A DNA stretch of 54,403 nt. Source: a virus. The translations under genes and the position numbers were made by a program. Positions 15,838 through 23,336 of this stretch are shown piece after piece. Within the stretch, counting starts at the first letter, position 1; the number at the start of each line of letters is the position of its first letter. Location: positions 1 through 54,403 of the IMG/VR virus record IMGVR_UViG_3300031951_000213. One strand, 5' to 3'. The notes under the pieces were generated by a model. The model did no database searches and was not told where the DNA came from. It saw nothing but the letters and a program-made list of their open reading frames with translations.

Positions 15838-16345
15838 GTTTTAGAGCTTCTTTTATAGTGTTTACAATGCGGCAAAGGTATTGGTATTCAGGGTTCGGAA
15901 TTTGAGGGAGCATATTATACCATTCGGAACCAAGAATGGCTTCTAGATATTTTTCGTCTCCACTAAACCCGTCTCCCCAGATTTCGTCAACATAACCCCA
16001 TTGTTCCGCCGCTTCTTCTTTTGTTAGTTCTTTTTCTTTTCGGTTGTAAAGAATAGTTTTTCGACATTTTCTTTGCAATGCCCCTTGGGAGTCGTCGTCA
16101 ATGGTCGGTTTAATACCAATCTTTAGCTTCCCAACAAGATAGTCTGTGCCTGTTTTTAAGAAAAAGCTCTTGACGGTATAACCCTCGCCCATTGCGCCCC
16201 AAAAATAACTCCAAGAGTCGCCGCAAACTTCAATGGTAACTTTGCCTCGCTGCGGGCCGTAATCCTCAAAAAAGACGTTGATTGGGTCTAGATTGGGGAG
16301 GTCGGAGATGGTTAGTTTGGTAGTGGTGGATTCTTTTAAGACCAT
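15827..16345 (-). CDS. Hypothetical phage protein, 172 aa
   Basis: Contains VTIEVCGDSWSYFWGAMGEG and FFLKTGTDYLVGKL, a pattern I associate with a conserved phage family of unknown function that has a WxxxWGAMG core. The C-terminus has YQYLCRIVNTIKEAL. It overlaps the upstream gene by 10 bases. Confidence 0.65.
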   Translation of the reverse strand: MVLKESTTTKLTISDLPNLDPINVFFEDYGPQRGKVTIEVCGDSWSYFWGAMGEGYTVKSFFLKTGTDYLVGKLKIGIKPTIDDDSQGALQRKCRKTILYNRKEKELTKEEAAEQWGYVDEIWGDGFSGDEKYLEAILGSEWYNMLPQIPNPEYQYLCRIVNTIKEALKHEN

Positions 16346-16695
16346 AGGTTTAGAATTTTTCCAAGAGCTTCACATTTATCTTCGGCAGATGCGTGAATTG
16401 CCTGCTTATCCCTATCTTTGGCCGCTGGTTTGAAGGTGATATAGTAGAGGTTGTTTAGGTAGTCGGTCCACTGGTCATCTGTTAGTTTTTCTTCTAGTTT
16501 TCGGACGGCATTAAGGTCTTCAAAGTATTTTGGCAAAAAGAAAAGATTATCTTGCCAAGTTTTTAAAGTAGGCCTTTGAGAGCTACCATGACATTTCTTA
16601 CCATCTGGCCGTTCAAGCCAAAAGAAACCATCCTCTTTGAGAAATTTCCAGCCTTCAAATTCGGCCAATTTAATTGTTTTTTGTTGTTGGGTCAT
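16336..16695 (-). CDS. Phage ABA-sandwich-domain-like protein
   Basis: 119 residues. The C-terminal two-thirds has YFEDLNAVRKLEEKLTDDQW followed by DYLNNLYYITF and AIHASAEDKCEALGKILNLW, the layout of the small phage ABA sandwich domain with its closing HA-AE-RCEA-LK-LGLW motif. Function unknown. The upstream gene ends one base before it. Confidence 0.75.
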   Translation of the reverse strand: MTQQQKTIKLAEFEGWKFLKEDGFFWLERPDGKKCHGSSQRPTLKTWQDNLFFLPKYFEDLNAVRKLEEKLTDDQWTDYLNNLYYITFKPAAKDRDKQAIHASAEDKCEALGKILNLWS

Positions 16696-17016
16696 TTATT
16701 GGAGAAAGGGTTGGAGTTTGGCGAGTGCTGCTTTTGTTCTGGCGAGAACAGCATCATTGCTTGGGTCATTGGGATGCAAACGAAGCGCCAATCCAGCAAA
16801 CGATGCCTCGGCATAACGGATTTGAGTATGGGCCTCGCGAATTGCCTCGCGCATATTGTTATTTTCTTCTTCTAATTGTCGGGCGAAATCGGCGATAACA
16901 ATGTCTCCTTCTATATTTTTACCGTCTCGTTTAATGTAGATTTCGACACAGCTATCGTCACAATCAAGTGTGATTAGTCGTGCTTCGGCGTCTGTTTTTG
17001 GTGTTTTACTATTCAT
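16696..17016 (-). CDS. Hypothetical phage protein with TPKTDAE start, 106 aa
   Basis: MNSKTPKTDAEARLIT, then DFARQLEEENNNMREAIREA, a coiled-coil-like stretch, and a C-terminal ALAKLQPF. The TP-TDA start plus ARxLExE helix is a frequent theme in small phage proteins of unknown function. ATG 17016 was chosen because the preceding gene stops at 17021. Confidence 0.7.
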   Translation of the reverse strand: MNSKTPKTDAEARLITLDCDDSCVEIYIKRDGKNIEGDIVIADFARQLEEENNNMREAIREAHTQIRYAEASFAGLALRLHPNDPSNDAVLARTKAALAKLQPFLQ

Positions 17017-17020
17017 ATCG

Positions 17021-17164
17021 TTAGAACCACTTTTTGGTGAGAATTTTGCTGAAATCAATTGCTTCGTTGTATCCAGAAAGCATAATTATAATTTCTAAAA
17101 CAGAAATTGGAGCTACCAAAAGGACTTTAATTGGCACGGTTAGGAGATTGAGGATTAGTTTCAT
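17021..17164 (-). CDS. Small single-span membrane protein, 47 aa
   Basis: MKLILNLLTVPIKVLLVAPI continues into SVLEIIIML, a long hydrophobic stretch, then a charged tail (NEAIDFSKILTKKWF). A single membrane span is likely. Function unknown; a small inner-membrane effector is possible. Support for it being real comes from a complete TTGACA / TATCTT promoter six bases before the ATG, which also makes it the leader gene of the 17164-15586 transcript. Confidence 0.65.
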   Translation of the reverse strand: MKLILNLLTVPIKVLLVAPISVLEIIIMLSGYNEAIDFSKILTKKWF

Positions 17165-17170
17165 CTATCT

Positions 17171-17198
17171 AAGATAGACCAACATTGGGCCGTGTCAA
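17171..17198 (-). promoter_or_regulatory. TTGACA-16-TATCTT promoter, 6 bases from the start codon
   Basis: Minus-strand TTGACA at 17198-17193, a 16-base spacer, TATCTT at 17176-17171, then six bases to ATG 17164. It begins one base after the T-run of the terminator at 17200-17242. A leaderless transcript is predicted. Confidence 0.72.
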
Positions 17199-17199
17199 G

Positions 17200-17242
17200 A
17201 AAAAAATCGCCGCTCAACTAGCGATCAACCTAGCGAGCGGCG
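17200..17242 (-). terminator. Rho-independent terminator
   Basis: An 8-bp perfect stem (CGCCGCTC / GAGCGGCG) with a 19-base loop is followed on the minus strand by A and seven T. It ends the transcript coming from 17515 and directly abuts the next promoter. The pairing is symmetrical, but only the minus strand has the T-run. Confidence 0.8.
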
Positions 17243-17320
17243 GTTTGGTGGCATTTTGTGAATTTGTAGCCAGCCGAAAATCCCGAAAAATTGCGCATCA
17301 GAGAGGGGCGTTCCGAGAAG

Positions 17321-17515
17321 TTATTTGCGCCCAAAGATACTACCGAAAATGTCGCTGTCAAGCGGTTTTTGGCCGTTTTGGACACTTTCAACCGCCAATT
17401 CCCATGTTTGGTCGAAGAGTTTTTTCAAACCGTTAGGGGTTAGGGTGATGTTTTCGCGGCCCTCGAATGAGGGGTTGCGTTTGACGTAGAGGAGCCAGAG
17501 TTCGGATTTGGTCAT
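17321..17515 (-). CDS. Conserved small phage protein, 64 aa
   Basis: MTKSELWLLYVKRNPSFEG, then LTPNGLKKLFDQTWELA. This arrangement, a MTKxELW..YVxRNP start followed by LTPxGLKKLFDxTW, is common in small phage genes of unknown function. It is the last gene before the terminator at 17200. Confidence 0.78.
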   Translation of the reverse strand: MTKSELWLLYVKRNPSFEGRENITLTPNGLKKLFDQTWELAVESVQNGQKPLDSDIFGSIFGRK

Positions 17516-17524
17516 GTTAGTTTA

Positions 17525-18346
17525 TTAGAATAAGTCTTTTTGATCAAAAAATTTTTCGCTAGGCGGTTCGTAAGGCTCGTCATCTTTAACGAATCTTTCT
17601 TTCGGAAAGACTGTATTATGCCAATCATCCACCTCCCATTCTATTGTCTTCCTTTTGAATTTATCTTTATTCTTCAAGAAGATGGCTTTTGCTGCGTCAA
17701 AAAGGAATGACTCTGGCCAATCCATTTTTAAAATATTAATATTTTTATGTATCCATTGAATATTATCGCTTGTGTACCCCTTGCCTGAATCAATCCTATC
17801 TAGAGAAGCCGTTTGACCTTTCCCAAAACGAATATTCCATCCAGTTAGAGCGCACTTTCTTTTCTGTTTTAAAAACAAATCCCAAACTTCTTCAATTTTA
17901 ATTTCAAAAGCCATATTTCTAATCATGGCACCTTTTCTATAGCTTTCAAATTTAGAAATGGCTATTTCCTTGAAAAGCTTGGCTGACTTGAAATCGGGCT
18001 TTTCCAAACCAAGCTCTTTGGCTCTATTTAAAATAAATTTTTTACCGCGATGCATCTTGGAGCATAAATCGGTAATCTTTGTGTTTGGAAAATTTTTAAT
18101 TAGAAAATCATCCTCTTCTTTTTCCCACGGCTTTATTCCTTTTTCCTGATTAGCCTTGGCAGAACATCTTTTGCAACCCTGGCCTTCTAAATGTTTTCGA
18201 GGTAATTGTAGAAATTCTCCATGCTTTCTACATATGATTACAATTCTTTTCTCATTGTTTATGTAATCTGCCTTTGAGTAATCAAAGGTTTCTCCATGAA
18301 TGAGTTTTGCCCTATGAAAGAATATTTCTTTAGTAATTTTTTTCAA
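17525..18346 (-). CDS. HNH-type endonuclease with zinc-binding N-terminus
   Basis: 273 residues. The N-terminal 60 residues (HRAKLIHGETFDYSKADYIN, later VIICRKHGEF and GQGCKRCSAKA) match the Cys/His module seen in many phage homing-type endonucleases (DUF723-like). A C-terminal segment KCALTGWNIRFGKGQTASLD, RIDSGKGYTSDNIQWIHKNI, resembles HNH/EndoVII-type nuclease cores. It begins inside the end of nrdB (ATGA overlap). Free-standing homing endonucleases beside ribonucleotide reductase genes are well known in phages, so mobility of this locus is likely. Confidence 0.8.
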   Translation of the reverse strand: MKKITKEIFFHRAKLIHGETFDYSKADYINNEKRIVIICRKHGEFLQLPRKHLEGQGCKRCSAKANQEKGIKPWEKEEDDFLIKNFPNTKITDLCSKMHRGKKFILNRAKELGLEKPDFKSAKLFKEIAISKFESYRKGAMIRNMAFEIKIEEVWDLFLKQKRKCALTGWNIRFGKGQTASLDRIDSGKGYTSDNIQWIHKNINILKMDWPESFLFDAAKAIFLKNKDKFKRKTIEWEVDDWHNTVFPKERFVKDDEPYEPPSEKFFDQKDLF

Positions 18347-19401
18347 AGCGAAAAGCCCTCAAATTCTTTTGCGTTAATTTCCGTATTTCTAGCGCCAATT
18401 TTATAAGAGATAATTTCAGTTTCTTGTGGGGCCACTTGTGTTTTAGAGCTATCCATGAAACCATCAAGCCATCCAGAGATGGGGTTGTTTTTTGCGTCAA
18501 AGATTTTCTTATATCCAAGAGATTGAAGACGATTATTTGCGAGCCATTCAATATAACCCTTTAGAACTTCTGCGTTTAGCCCGAGCAGTGGTCCATGGGA
18601 AAACAAGTATTCCGCCCATTGTTTTTCGTGTTCAACCGCCAATCCGTAAGCGTCATATACTTTTTGTTCGTTGTTTTTGACGATTTCTTGAAATCCTTCT
18701 TCTTTATTTTCGCGCCAATATTTCAAAATGTTTTGAGTAATTGACTGATGAAGGTTTTCGTCGCGCTGGATTAGGGAGATAATGTCAGAATTGCCCTTCA
18801 TTTTCCCTTTGTAGCCAAAGAAAAGGGAGCACGCAAACGAGATATAAAAAGACAACCCTTCTGTGATTTGTGTGGAAAGAATGGCGTCAAAAATTGACTG
18901 CTTTAGGTTTTTGGGATTTCCCAAGAGGTTGTCGTAGCTTTCTTTAATTTTGTTGGCGCGATTAACGATTTCGGCGTCTTCTAGAATGGAATCGAAGAAT
19001 TTGGCTGGCTCTTTAGTAATATTTTGTAAAATCCATGTGTATGAGTAGCTGTGAACGTTTTCAAAACGCGCCCAAGTTCCCATGCAAATTTCTAATTCTG
19101 GGTTGGTCACATACTGAGAAACTTGATGAATAGACCTAGATAGCATGCTATCTGTCATTGTTTGCCAGCGCAAATTGCTGTTAAAAACAAACCTTTCCGT
19201 CTCGGAGAGAGATTCATAGTCACTTCTATCCTTGGTTAAGGATATTTCTTCTGGCATCCAATGGAACTCTTCCTGTTTGCGCCAAAGATCGAAAAGCTTT
19301 GGGTATTTGATTTTATCGTATCGTTGTAAAGCTAGTTCGTCTCCCAAAAATAGGAGGTTGTTTCCGCCGCTTTTATTTTTTGTATTTAAAACCGTATTCA
19401 T
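18343..19401 (-). CDS. nrdB: Ribonucleoside-diphosphate reductase beta subunit, class Ia
   Basis: 352-residue radical-generating subunit of class I ribonucleotide reductase. All metal ligands are visible: Asp in WQTMTDSML, Glu and His in RFENVHSYSYT, Glu in TEGLSFYI, Glu and His in RDENLHQS. The radical Tyr is the second Tyr of HSYSYT, aligned with E. coli Tyr122. The C-terminus ends EFEGFSL, the peptide that docks to NrdA. I chose ATG 19401, just after the nrdA stop; an in-frame TTG at 19425 lies inside nrdA. Nothing suggests an intron or frameshift. Confidence 0.95.
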   Translation of the reverse strand: MNTVLNTKNKSGGNNLLFLGDELALQRYDKIKYPKLFDLWRKQEEFHWMPEEISLTKDRSDYESLSETERFVFNSNLRWQTMTDSMLSRSIHQVSQYVTNPELEICMGTWARFENVHSYSYTWILQNITKEPAKFFDSILEDAEIVNRANKIKESYDNLLGNPKNLKQSIFDAILSTQITEGLSFYISFACSLFFGYKGKMKGNSDIISLIQRDENLHQSITQNILKYWRENKEEGFQEIVKNNEQKVYDAYGLAVEHEKQWAEYLFSHGPLLGLNAEVLKGYIEWLANNRLQSLGYKKIFDAKNNPISGWLDGFMDSSKTQVAPQETEIISYKIGARNTEINAKEFEGFSL

Positions 19402-19412
19402 TTTTTTTAAAA

Positions 19413-21662
19413 TTAAATGCTGCAAGCTCCGCTAGAGCAGGAATCTTCTGCCATGCTTTGTTTGTCTCCGTCATCTGTGTTTAGATAGTAGCCAGCTCTC
19501 CAGCCCATTTTATAGGCGTGAAGAAATTCCTTAATCACTTTTGAGTCTGGCAGCGCTCCGCCTTCGTAATGAGAGTAATTGTAATATCGGTTTGCCGAAA
19601 TGGCCATGTCTGTCCACTTTTGTAATGCAGCAACAATATTAATCATTCCAATGTTGTCTTTCATATCAAAAGCAAGGGTATATTTGTTTTTGAGATGGGT
19701 GACTTGTGGAGCTACAACTGGTAGCTGTCTTGATTTGGACTTCTTGTAGGTGATGAGAGAGCGAATCGGCTCAATACCGTTTGTGGAATTTTGAATCACA
19801 GAACTACTTTCGCATGGCATTAGAGCGGAAAGGGTGCAATGACGCAATCCATATTTTTTAATATCTTCGCGGAGTTCTTCCCATGGCATTTCTGGTTTCC
19901 GCGTAACGATGGCATCTACGTCTTTTTTGTATGTGTCGATTGGTAGTATTCCTTTAGAGTATTTACTTGTCTCAAATTTCTCGCATGGGCCTTTTTCCTT
20001 AGCAAGCTCATTTGAAGATTTAAGAAGAAAGAATTGTGTTTTCTCCATTAGTTCGTCGGCGATATTCGGGGCATTTGGATCGTCGTATTTTACTCCATGT
20101 TTCGCTAGATAAGCGGCAAAATTAGTAATACCAACCCCAAGAGAGCGCCTTTTCTTTGCAAAGTTTTCCGCCGCTGGAGCAAAGTAGTTTTGATAGTCAA
20201 TTTGCTCGTCTAGACCGCGAACAATAATGTCACAAGTTTTTTCGAGTTCTGTATCTGAATGAATCTCTAAAACATTAATCGCCGAAAGAACGCAAATGCC
20301 AATTTCGCCGTCTGGATCATTAATATTCTTCAATGGTTTAACTGGCTGACATACCTCCAGGCAAAGGTTGTTCATCCGAACAGTATCGGCCCATGCTCCA
20401 CGTTCATTGATATGATCAATATTTGAGAAGTAAATTCTTCCAGTTTCAACGCTTTCTTTCGTGAAGAGGCTCATTAATTGGGCCGCTGGGATTTTTTTCT
20501 TTTGCTTAATTTTGTTGGATTTTTCGTATTTCTCGTAAAGAGCGTCAAATTCTGTAGTTCCGAATGCTTCGGCCATGTCTTTTACTTCGTGAGGCGAAAA
20601 AAGCGTAATTTCTCCCCCTTTTAGGAATCTTTCATAGAAGATTTTTGAAAATTGAATAACGTAATCCAGCTTTCTTACTCGATTATCATCTGTTCCAGCA
20701 TTGTTCTTTAATTGAATAATATCTTCGATTTCATAATGCCAGAATGGGAAATTAACTGTTGCCCCTCCGCCACGAATTCCATTTTGATGACAGGATTTGA
20801 CTGTTGATTCAAAAACCTTTAGAAATGGAATAACGCCCGTATGAATAACGTCTCCGTTTCTAATTTCCGCGCCGATTGCTCGCAACGACGAGCCGTTCAA
20901 TCCAATACCGAACCTTTGTGAAGTTGCAAATCCAACCGCAGTATTTGCGGCGAAAATAGATTCAATGCTATCTCCAATATCAATCAAACAGCAAGAAGCG
21001 TATTGGCGCAACTTGGTTCTAATTCCAGCCATTTGCGGCGTAGGAAGATTGGATTTGTGTTTTGAATATGAATCGTATGCTCTTTTAACATATTGAAGAC
21101 GATTCTGGGGATTATATTTTGCAAAAAGCGTCATTGCCACAAGCATATAAGCGAATTGCGGCGTCTCAAAGATTTGACCCGTTTTCCTGTTTTGAACAAG
21201 ATATTTATCGCAAAGCTGTTGAATTCCAGCGTAGGTGAAAATATCGTCTCTAGAGTGGTCGAGATAGTCTCCTAGCTTATTGATTTCTGATTCAGAATAA
21301 ACTTTTAGCGTTTCATCTTCGTAAACGCCAAGATCAACATTTTTCTTGATAAAATCGAGAAGTTTTGGCGGATTTTTGCCGCCCCAGACTTCTTTTCTTA
21401 GTTGGTAGTTGAGAAGTCTTGCCGCTACATATTGGTAGTTGGGAGATTTTAGAGAAATCAAGCTTACTGCCGAATCAATAATTACCTGATGAATGTCTTT
21501 TGTAGTCATTCCATCATGATATTGGAGTTTGGCATTAATGCAAACCGCGTTCGAGTAAACCCCGCTCAAACCCTCTGTCGCCCAATTAACTACTTTTTCA
21601 ATTTTTTCAACCGAAAAGTCTTCCTTCTCGCCGTTCCTCTTTGTTACCTTGTATTTATCCAT
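19413..21662 (-). CDS. nrdA: Ribonucleoside-diphosphate reductase alpha subunit, class Ia
   Basis: 749-residue catalytic subunit reducing NDPs to dNDPs. Order: N-terminal ATP-cone (KYKVTKRNGEKEDFSVEKIE), ASCCLIDIGDS with the first redox Cys, GGATVNFPFWHYEIED, the thiyl-radical loop NNLCLEVCQP with Asn, Cys and Glu, GICVLSAIN with the second redox Cys, ALMPCESSSVIQNSTNGIEP, and a C-terminal swinging CSSGAC pair (C-x4-C). Length matches E. coli NrdA. The presence of an ATP cone suggests allosteric activity control. nrdB follows immediately. Paired dyad operators lie 120-170 bases upstream. Confidence 0.97.
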   Translation of the reverse strand: MDKYKVTKRNGEKEDFSVEKIEKVVNWATEGLSGVYSNAVCINAKLQYHDGMTTKDIHQVIIDSAVSLISLKSPNYQYVAARLLNYQLRKEVWGGKNPPKLLDFIKKNVDLGVYEDETLKVYSESEINKLGDYLDHSRDDIFTYAGIQQLCDKYLVQNRKTGQIFETPQFAYMLVAMTLFAKYNPQNRLQYVKRAYDSYSKHKSNLPTPQMAGIRTKLRQYASCCLIDIGDSIESIFAANTAVGFATSQRFGIGLNGSSLRAIGAEIRNGDVIHTGVIPFLKVFESTVKSCHQNGIRGGGATVNFPFWHYEIEDIIQLKNNAGTDDNRVRKLDYVIQFSKIFYERFLKGGEITLFSPHEVKDMAEAFGTTEFDALYEKYEKSNKIKQKKKIPAAQLMSLFTKESVETGRIYFSNIDHINERGAWADTVRMNNLCLEVCQPVKPLKNINDPDGEIGICVLSAINVLEIHSDTELEKTCDIIVRGLDEQIDYQNYFAPAAENFAKKRRSLGVGITNFAAYLAKHGVKYDDPNAPNIADELMEKTQFFLLKSSNELAKEKGPCEKFETSKYSKGILPIDTYKKDVDAIVTRKPEMPWEELREDIKKYGLRHCTLSALMPCESSSVIQNSTNGIEPIRSLITYKKSKSRQLPVVAPQVTHLKNKYTLAFDMKDNIGMINIVAALQKWTDMAISANRYYNYSHYEGGALPDSKVIKEFLHAYKMGWRAGYYLNTDDGDKQSMAEDSCSSGACSI

Positions 21663-21669
21663 AGATCAT

Positions 21670-21698
21670 ATATTACCACCGAATCTAGAGCTTGTCTA
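21670..21698 (-). promoter_or_regulatory. TAGACA-17-TAATAT promoter of nrdA
   Basis: Minus strand: TAGACA (21698-21693), a 17-base spacer, TAATAT (21675-21670), then seven bases to the nrdA ATG. The predicted start of transcription coincides with the start codon. Confidence 0.6.
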
Positions 21699-21783
21699 GT
21701 TCTTTTTGCATCTTTTTTCAAGCGGCCAAAGCTTCGGCCAAAAACTGTGAATCCTATCAAAAATGAGAACATTCTCAAAAAAG

Positions 21784-21833
21784 AATGGATAAAAAGTGTC
21801 CACGATTTGTTAAAAATGGACAAAAAGTGTCCA
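21784..21833. repeat. Two 19-bp dyad repeats spaced 31 bp, upstream of nrdA
   Basis: AATGGATAAAAAGTGTCCA (21784-21802) and AATGGACAAAAAGTGTCCA (21815-21833) differ at one base and have a period of 31 bp, about three helical turns. The second contains the perfect dyad TGGACA-N5-TGTCCA; the first has one mismatch in the left arm. This layout is like an operator for two dimers on one DNA face. Paired NrdR boxes before ribonucleotide reductase genes have the same spacing, though the sequence is not the usual NrdR consensus. Confidence 0.6.
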
Positions 21834-21891
21834 TACCCTAAGATTTTTGAAGATTTTTTCGGGAATTTTGGAAAGGTTTGGGCTGTTTTGC

Positions 21892-21899
21892 TGTAATAT
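21892..21899 (+). promoter_or_regulatory. Possible promoter of the structured RNA segment
   Basis: TGTAATAT on the plus strand, containing both TGTAAT and TAATAT as seen at other starts. TTGGAA lies 16 bases upstream of TGTAAT as a weak -35. The expected start is near 21903, where the hairpin-rich segment begins. Weak evidence. Confidence 0.35.
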
Positions 21900-21902
21900 G
21901 GG

Positions 21903-22345
21903 GAAACCATAAAAGGAAGGGGCGGTCGTTTTCAGCCGCTAGGCCATTATAAGTTGGGAGCTTGCGACCATAAGCGAAGCGCTAAAGCCTCTCGTAGATT
22001 CTACACACGCAAATAAAAAACCTCCCGTTGAGGCAGCGAGAAGCGTTTTCTTCCCACAACATATGAAAATGAGAGCCTTGAGAATCTTGGGGCGAATGAG
22101 AAACCTCTCGGCGAGAAGACGATACAAGATTATCAAGCACAGGGGAGTTTGAGGGGGATGTGAATCTCCCTCATTCAAAGGTTGGAGTGAGGAACGAACG
22201 GAAACCGATAACTGAGTGAACGAAGTGAACGTAATGTACTGGTGTAGAGTACACTTAGGTATATCGTACAGCGAGAAGTCTTTTCGCCGCAAACGCTCAC
22301 TGCCTGCTCCGCAGGCTTACTACAAAAAGGTAAGAGTCTTAGTTT
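21903..22345 (+). ncRNA. Candidate structured RNA in the divergent nrdA / MazG region
   Basis: This stretch has no convincing gene and is unusually rich in local hairpins when read on the plus strand. Examples: a 10-bp stem TGAGGGGGAT/ATCTCCCTCA closed by a GTGA (GNRA) tetraloop at about 22150-22173; GCCTGC-TCC-GCAGGC at about 22302-22316; GCGAGAA-GTC-TTTTCGC near 22271-22287; CTGAGTG pairing with CACTTAG around an inner GTACT/AGTAC stem (22212-22258); and AGCG-AAG-CGCT near 21973. The GNRA loop favours the plus strand. I cannot match it to a named family; large phage RNAs such as ROOL or GOLLD should be tested. Confidence 0.4.
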
Positions 22346-22381
22346 TTCCGCCGAAAAATGTTTTGCGCCGAAAGAAAAGAT

Positions 22382-22409
22382 TTGACAAGTTTCGCGAGTG
22401 TGCTACGTT
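22382..22409 (+). promoter_or_regulatory. TTGACA-16-TACGTT promoter of the MazG-like gene
   Basis: TTGACA at 22382-22387, a 16-base spacer, TACGTT at 22404-22409, then eight bases to ATG 22418. A GTTAGTAG box overlaps the -10 at 22407-22414, so two box types may coincide here. Confidence 0.65.
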
Positions 22410-22417
22410 AGTAGTGT

Positions 22418-22768
22418 ATGAACCTAAACGATTACCGCGATCAATGTCACGCCGCGAACCAAAAATGGTGGACGGACATTCACACTGGATTTCCCATCTC
22501 TAGAAACAAAGGAGAGCTTCTAATGCTCGTCGTTTCTGAAATTGCCGAAGCTATGGAGGGAGAGCGCAAAGATTTGATGGACGACAAGATTCCCTCCCGA
22601 AAAATGGCGGAAGTTGAAATTGTTGACGCGCTAATTCGTCTATTCGATTACGCAGGAGGATTTGGATACGACCTTCAAGGAGCGTTTGAAGATAAGATGA
22701 AGTTTAACGCCACTCGCAAAGACCATTCTCACGAAGCTAGAAAACAGGAGGGCGGCAAAAAGTTCTGA
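22418..22768 (+). CDS. MazG-like nucleotide pyrophosphohydrolase
   Basis: 116 residues of the all-alpha NTP pyrophosphatase type. Seen: NKGELLMLVVSEIAEAMEGE, the ExxE half of the metal site, then MAEVEIVDALIRLFDYAGGF, the ExxD half. These enzymes hydrolyse (d)NTPs to (d)NMPs and PPi, and in phages may adjust nucleotide pools or alarmone levels. It leads the plus-strand nucleotide operon, diverging from nrdA. Exact substrate unknown. Confidence 0.85.
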   Translation: MNLNDYRDQCHAANQKWWTDIHTGFPISRNKGELLMLVVSEIAEAMEGERKDLMDDKIPSRKMAEVEIVDALIRLFDYAGGFGYDLQGAFEDKMKFNATRKDHSHEARKQEGGKKF

Positions 22769-22769
22769 C

Positions 22770-22940
22770 ATGATGTATTTGCACGCCAGAACAAACCGCC
22801 AAGGTTCGGAAGTTAAAACCCCTCTTGGAGTTTCCGAGAAAGAGTGGGCCGAAATGTCCGCCGAAGACCAAGACTCTCTTGTTCAAGAAGCTCTTGGCGA
22901 CCTTGTAGAATCATGGGTTGAGGAGGGGGAAGATGAATAA
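22770..22940 (+). CDS. Small phage protein, 56 aa
   Basis: Begins MMYLHARTNRQGSEVKTPLG and continues SEKEWAEMSAEDQDSLVQEA with an acidic end (VEEGEDE). Layout (LHARTNRxGSEV, then a S-EEWAEM-EEDxDxLV helix) matches a family of short phage proteins of unknown function. Starts one base after the MazG stop. Confidence 0.72.
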   Translation: MMYLHARTNRQGSEVKTPLGVSEKEWAEMSAEDQDSLVQEALGDLVESWVEEGEDE

Positions 22941-23139
22941 CCCTTTGGATAATAGAATTCGGCCCATTTTAACTCACTCGTTTTCAGTCGAGATAGAAAC
23001 ACAGCTTTCTGAAAATGAGGCGAGAGATTTTCTTCATTATCAAATCAACGCTGGCCGTCTGAACACAAGATACTCCGAAATCCAAAAAATCTGGCCAAAC
23101 TTTGGCGGCGCAAAGATTACTATAAGGCGATGGACCTAG
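22933..23139 (+). CDS. Hypothetical protein, 68 aa
   Basis: Unrecognised protein (MNNPLDNRIRPILTHSFSVE, later ENEARDFLHYQINAG). ATG 22933 overlaps the previous stop and happens to follow a GAGGAGGGGGAAG tract, the only strong Shine-Dalgarno-like stretch I saw; because it lies in the coding sequence of the upstream gene it may be accidental. Confidence 0.65.
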   Translation: MNNPLDNRIRPILTHSFSVEIETQLSENEARDFLHYQINAGRLNTRYSEIQKIWPNFGGAKITIRRWT

Positions 23140-23336
23140 ACCCCTACCAACCCAACTTTGACGAATACCAGCGGCGAATCAAAAAATCCTACGAGGACTT
23201 TTGCCGCTACATGAAAGAATTCAAGCATTATTACCCTGCTGGCGAAGGATTCATTTGGGAGTTTGACGACGAAAAAATGACAATGCGTAAGTTAAAGCTT
23301 GAAAATCAAGAATGGGAACCCTATGAACGAATCTGA
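23130..23336 (+). CDS. Hypothetical protein, 68 aa
   Basis: Aromatic- and charge-rich small protein (MDLDPYQPNFDEYQRRIKKS, then YEDFCRYMKEFKHYY). No family recognised. Overlaps its neighbours by 10 and 14 bases within the plus-strand operon. Confidence 0.6.
   Translation: MDLDPYQPNFDEYQRRIKKSYEDFCRYMKEFKHYYPAGEGFIWEFDDEKMTMRKLKLENQEWEPYERI

Noticed and set aside
19413-21662. Possible intron or intein in nrdA, common in phages
   Set aside because: The reading frame is continuous with normal length and all motifs in order, so no intervening sequence is present.
21644-21910. 88-residue frame on the minus strand upstream of nrdA
   Set aside because: Covers the dyad repeats and the nrdA promoter, and would need to overlap the nrdA start. 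No family pattern.
21939-22292. 117-residue open frame on the minus strand in the divergent region
   Set aside because: Low-complexity, Ser/Leu/Cys-rich sequence without domain pattern, lying entirely inside the hairpin-rich segment and lacking a promoter box or a co-directional neighbour.
22216-22503. 95-residue open frame on the plus strand
   Set aside because: Overlaps the MazG-like gene and its promoter in another frame; composition is not protein-like.
22918-22932. Strong GGAGG-type Shine-Dalgarno tract before ATG 22933
   Set aside because: It encodes part of the upstream protein (EEGEDE) and is the only such case, so it does not show that the phage uses Shine-Dalgarno starts.
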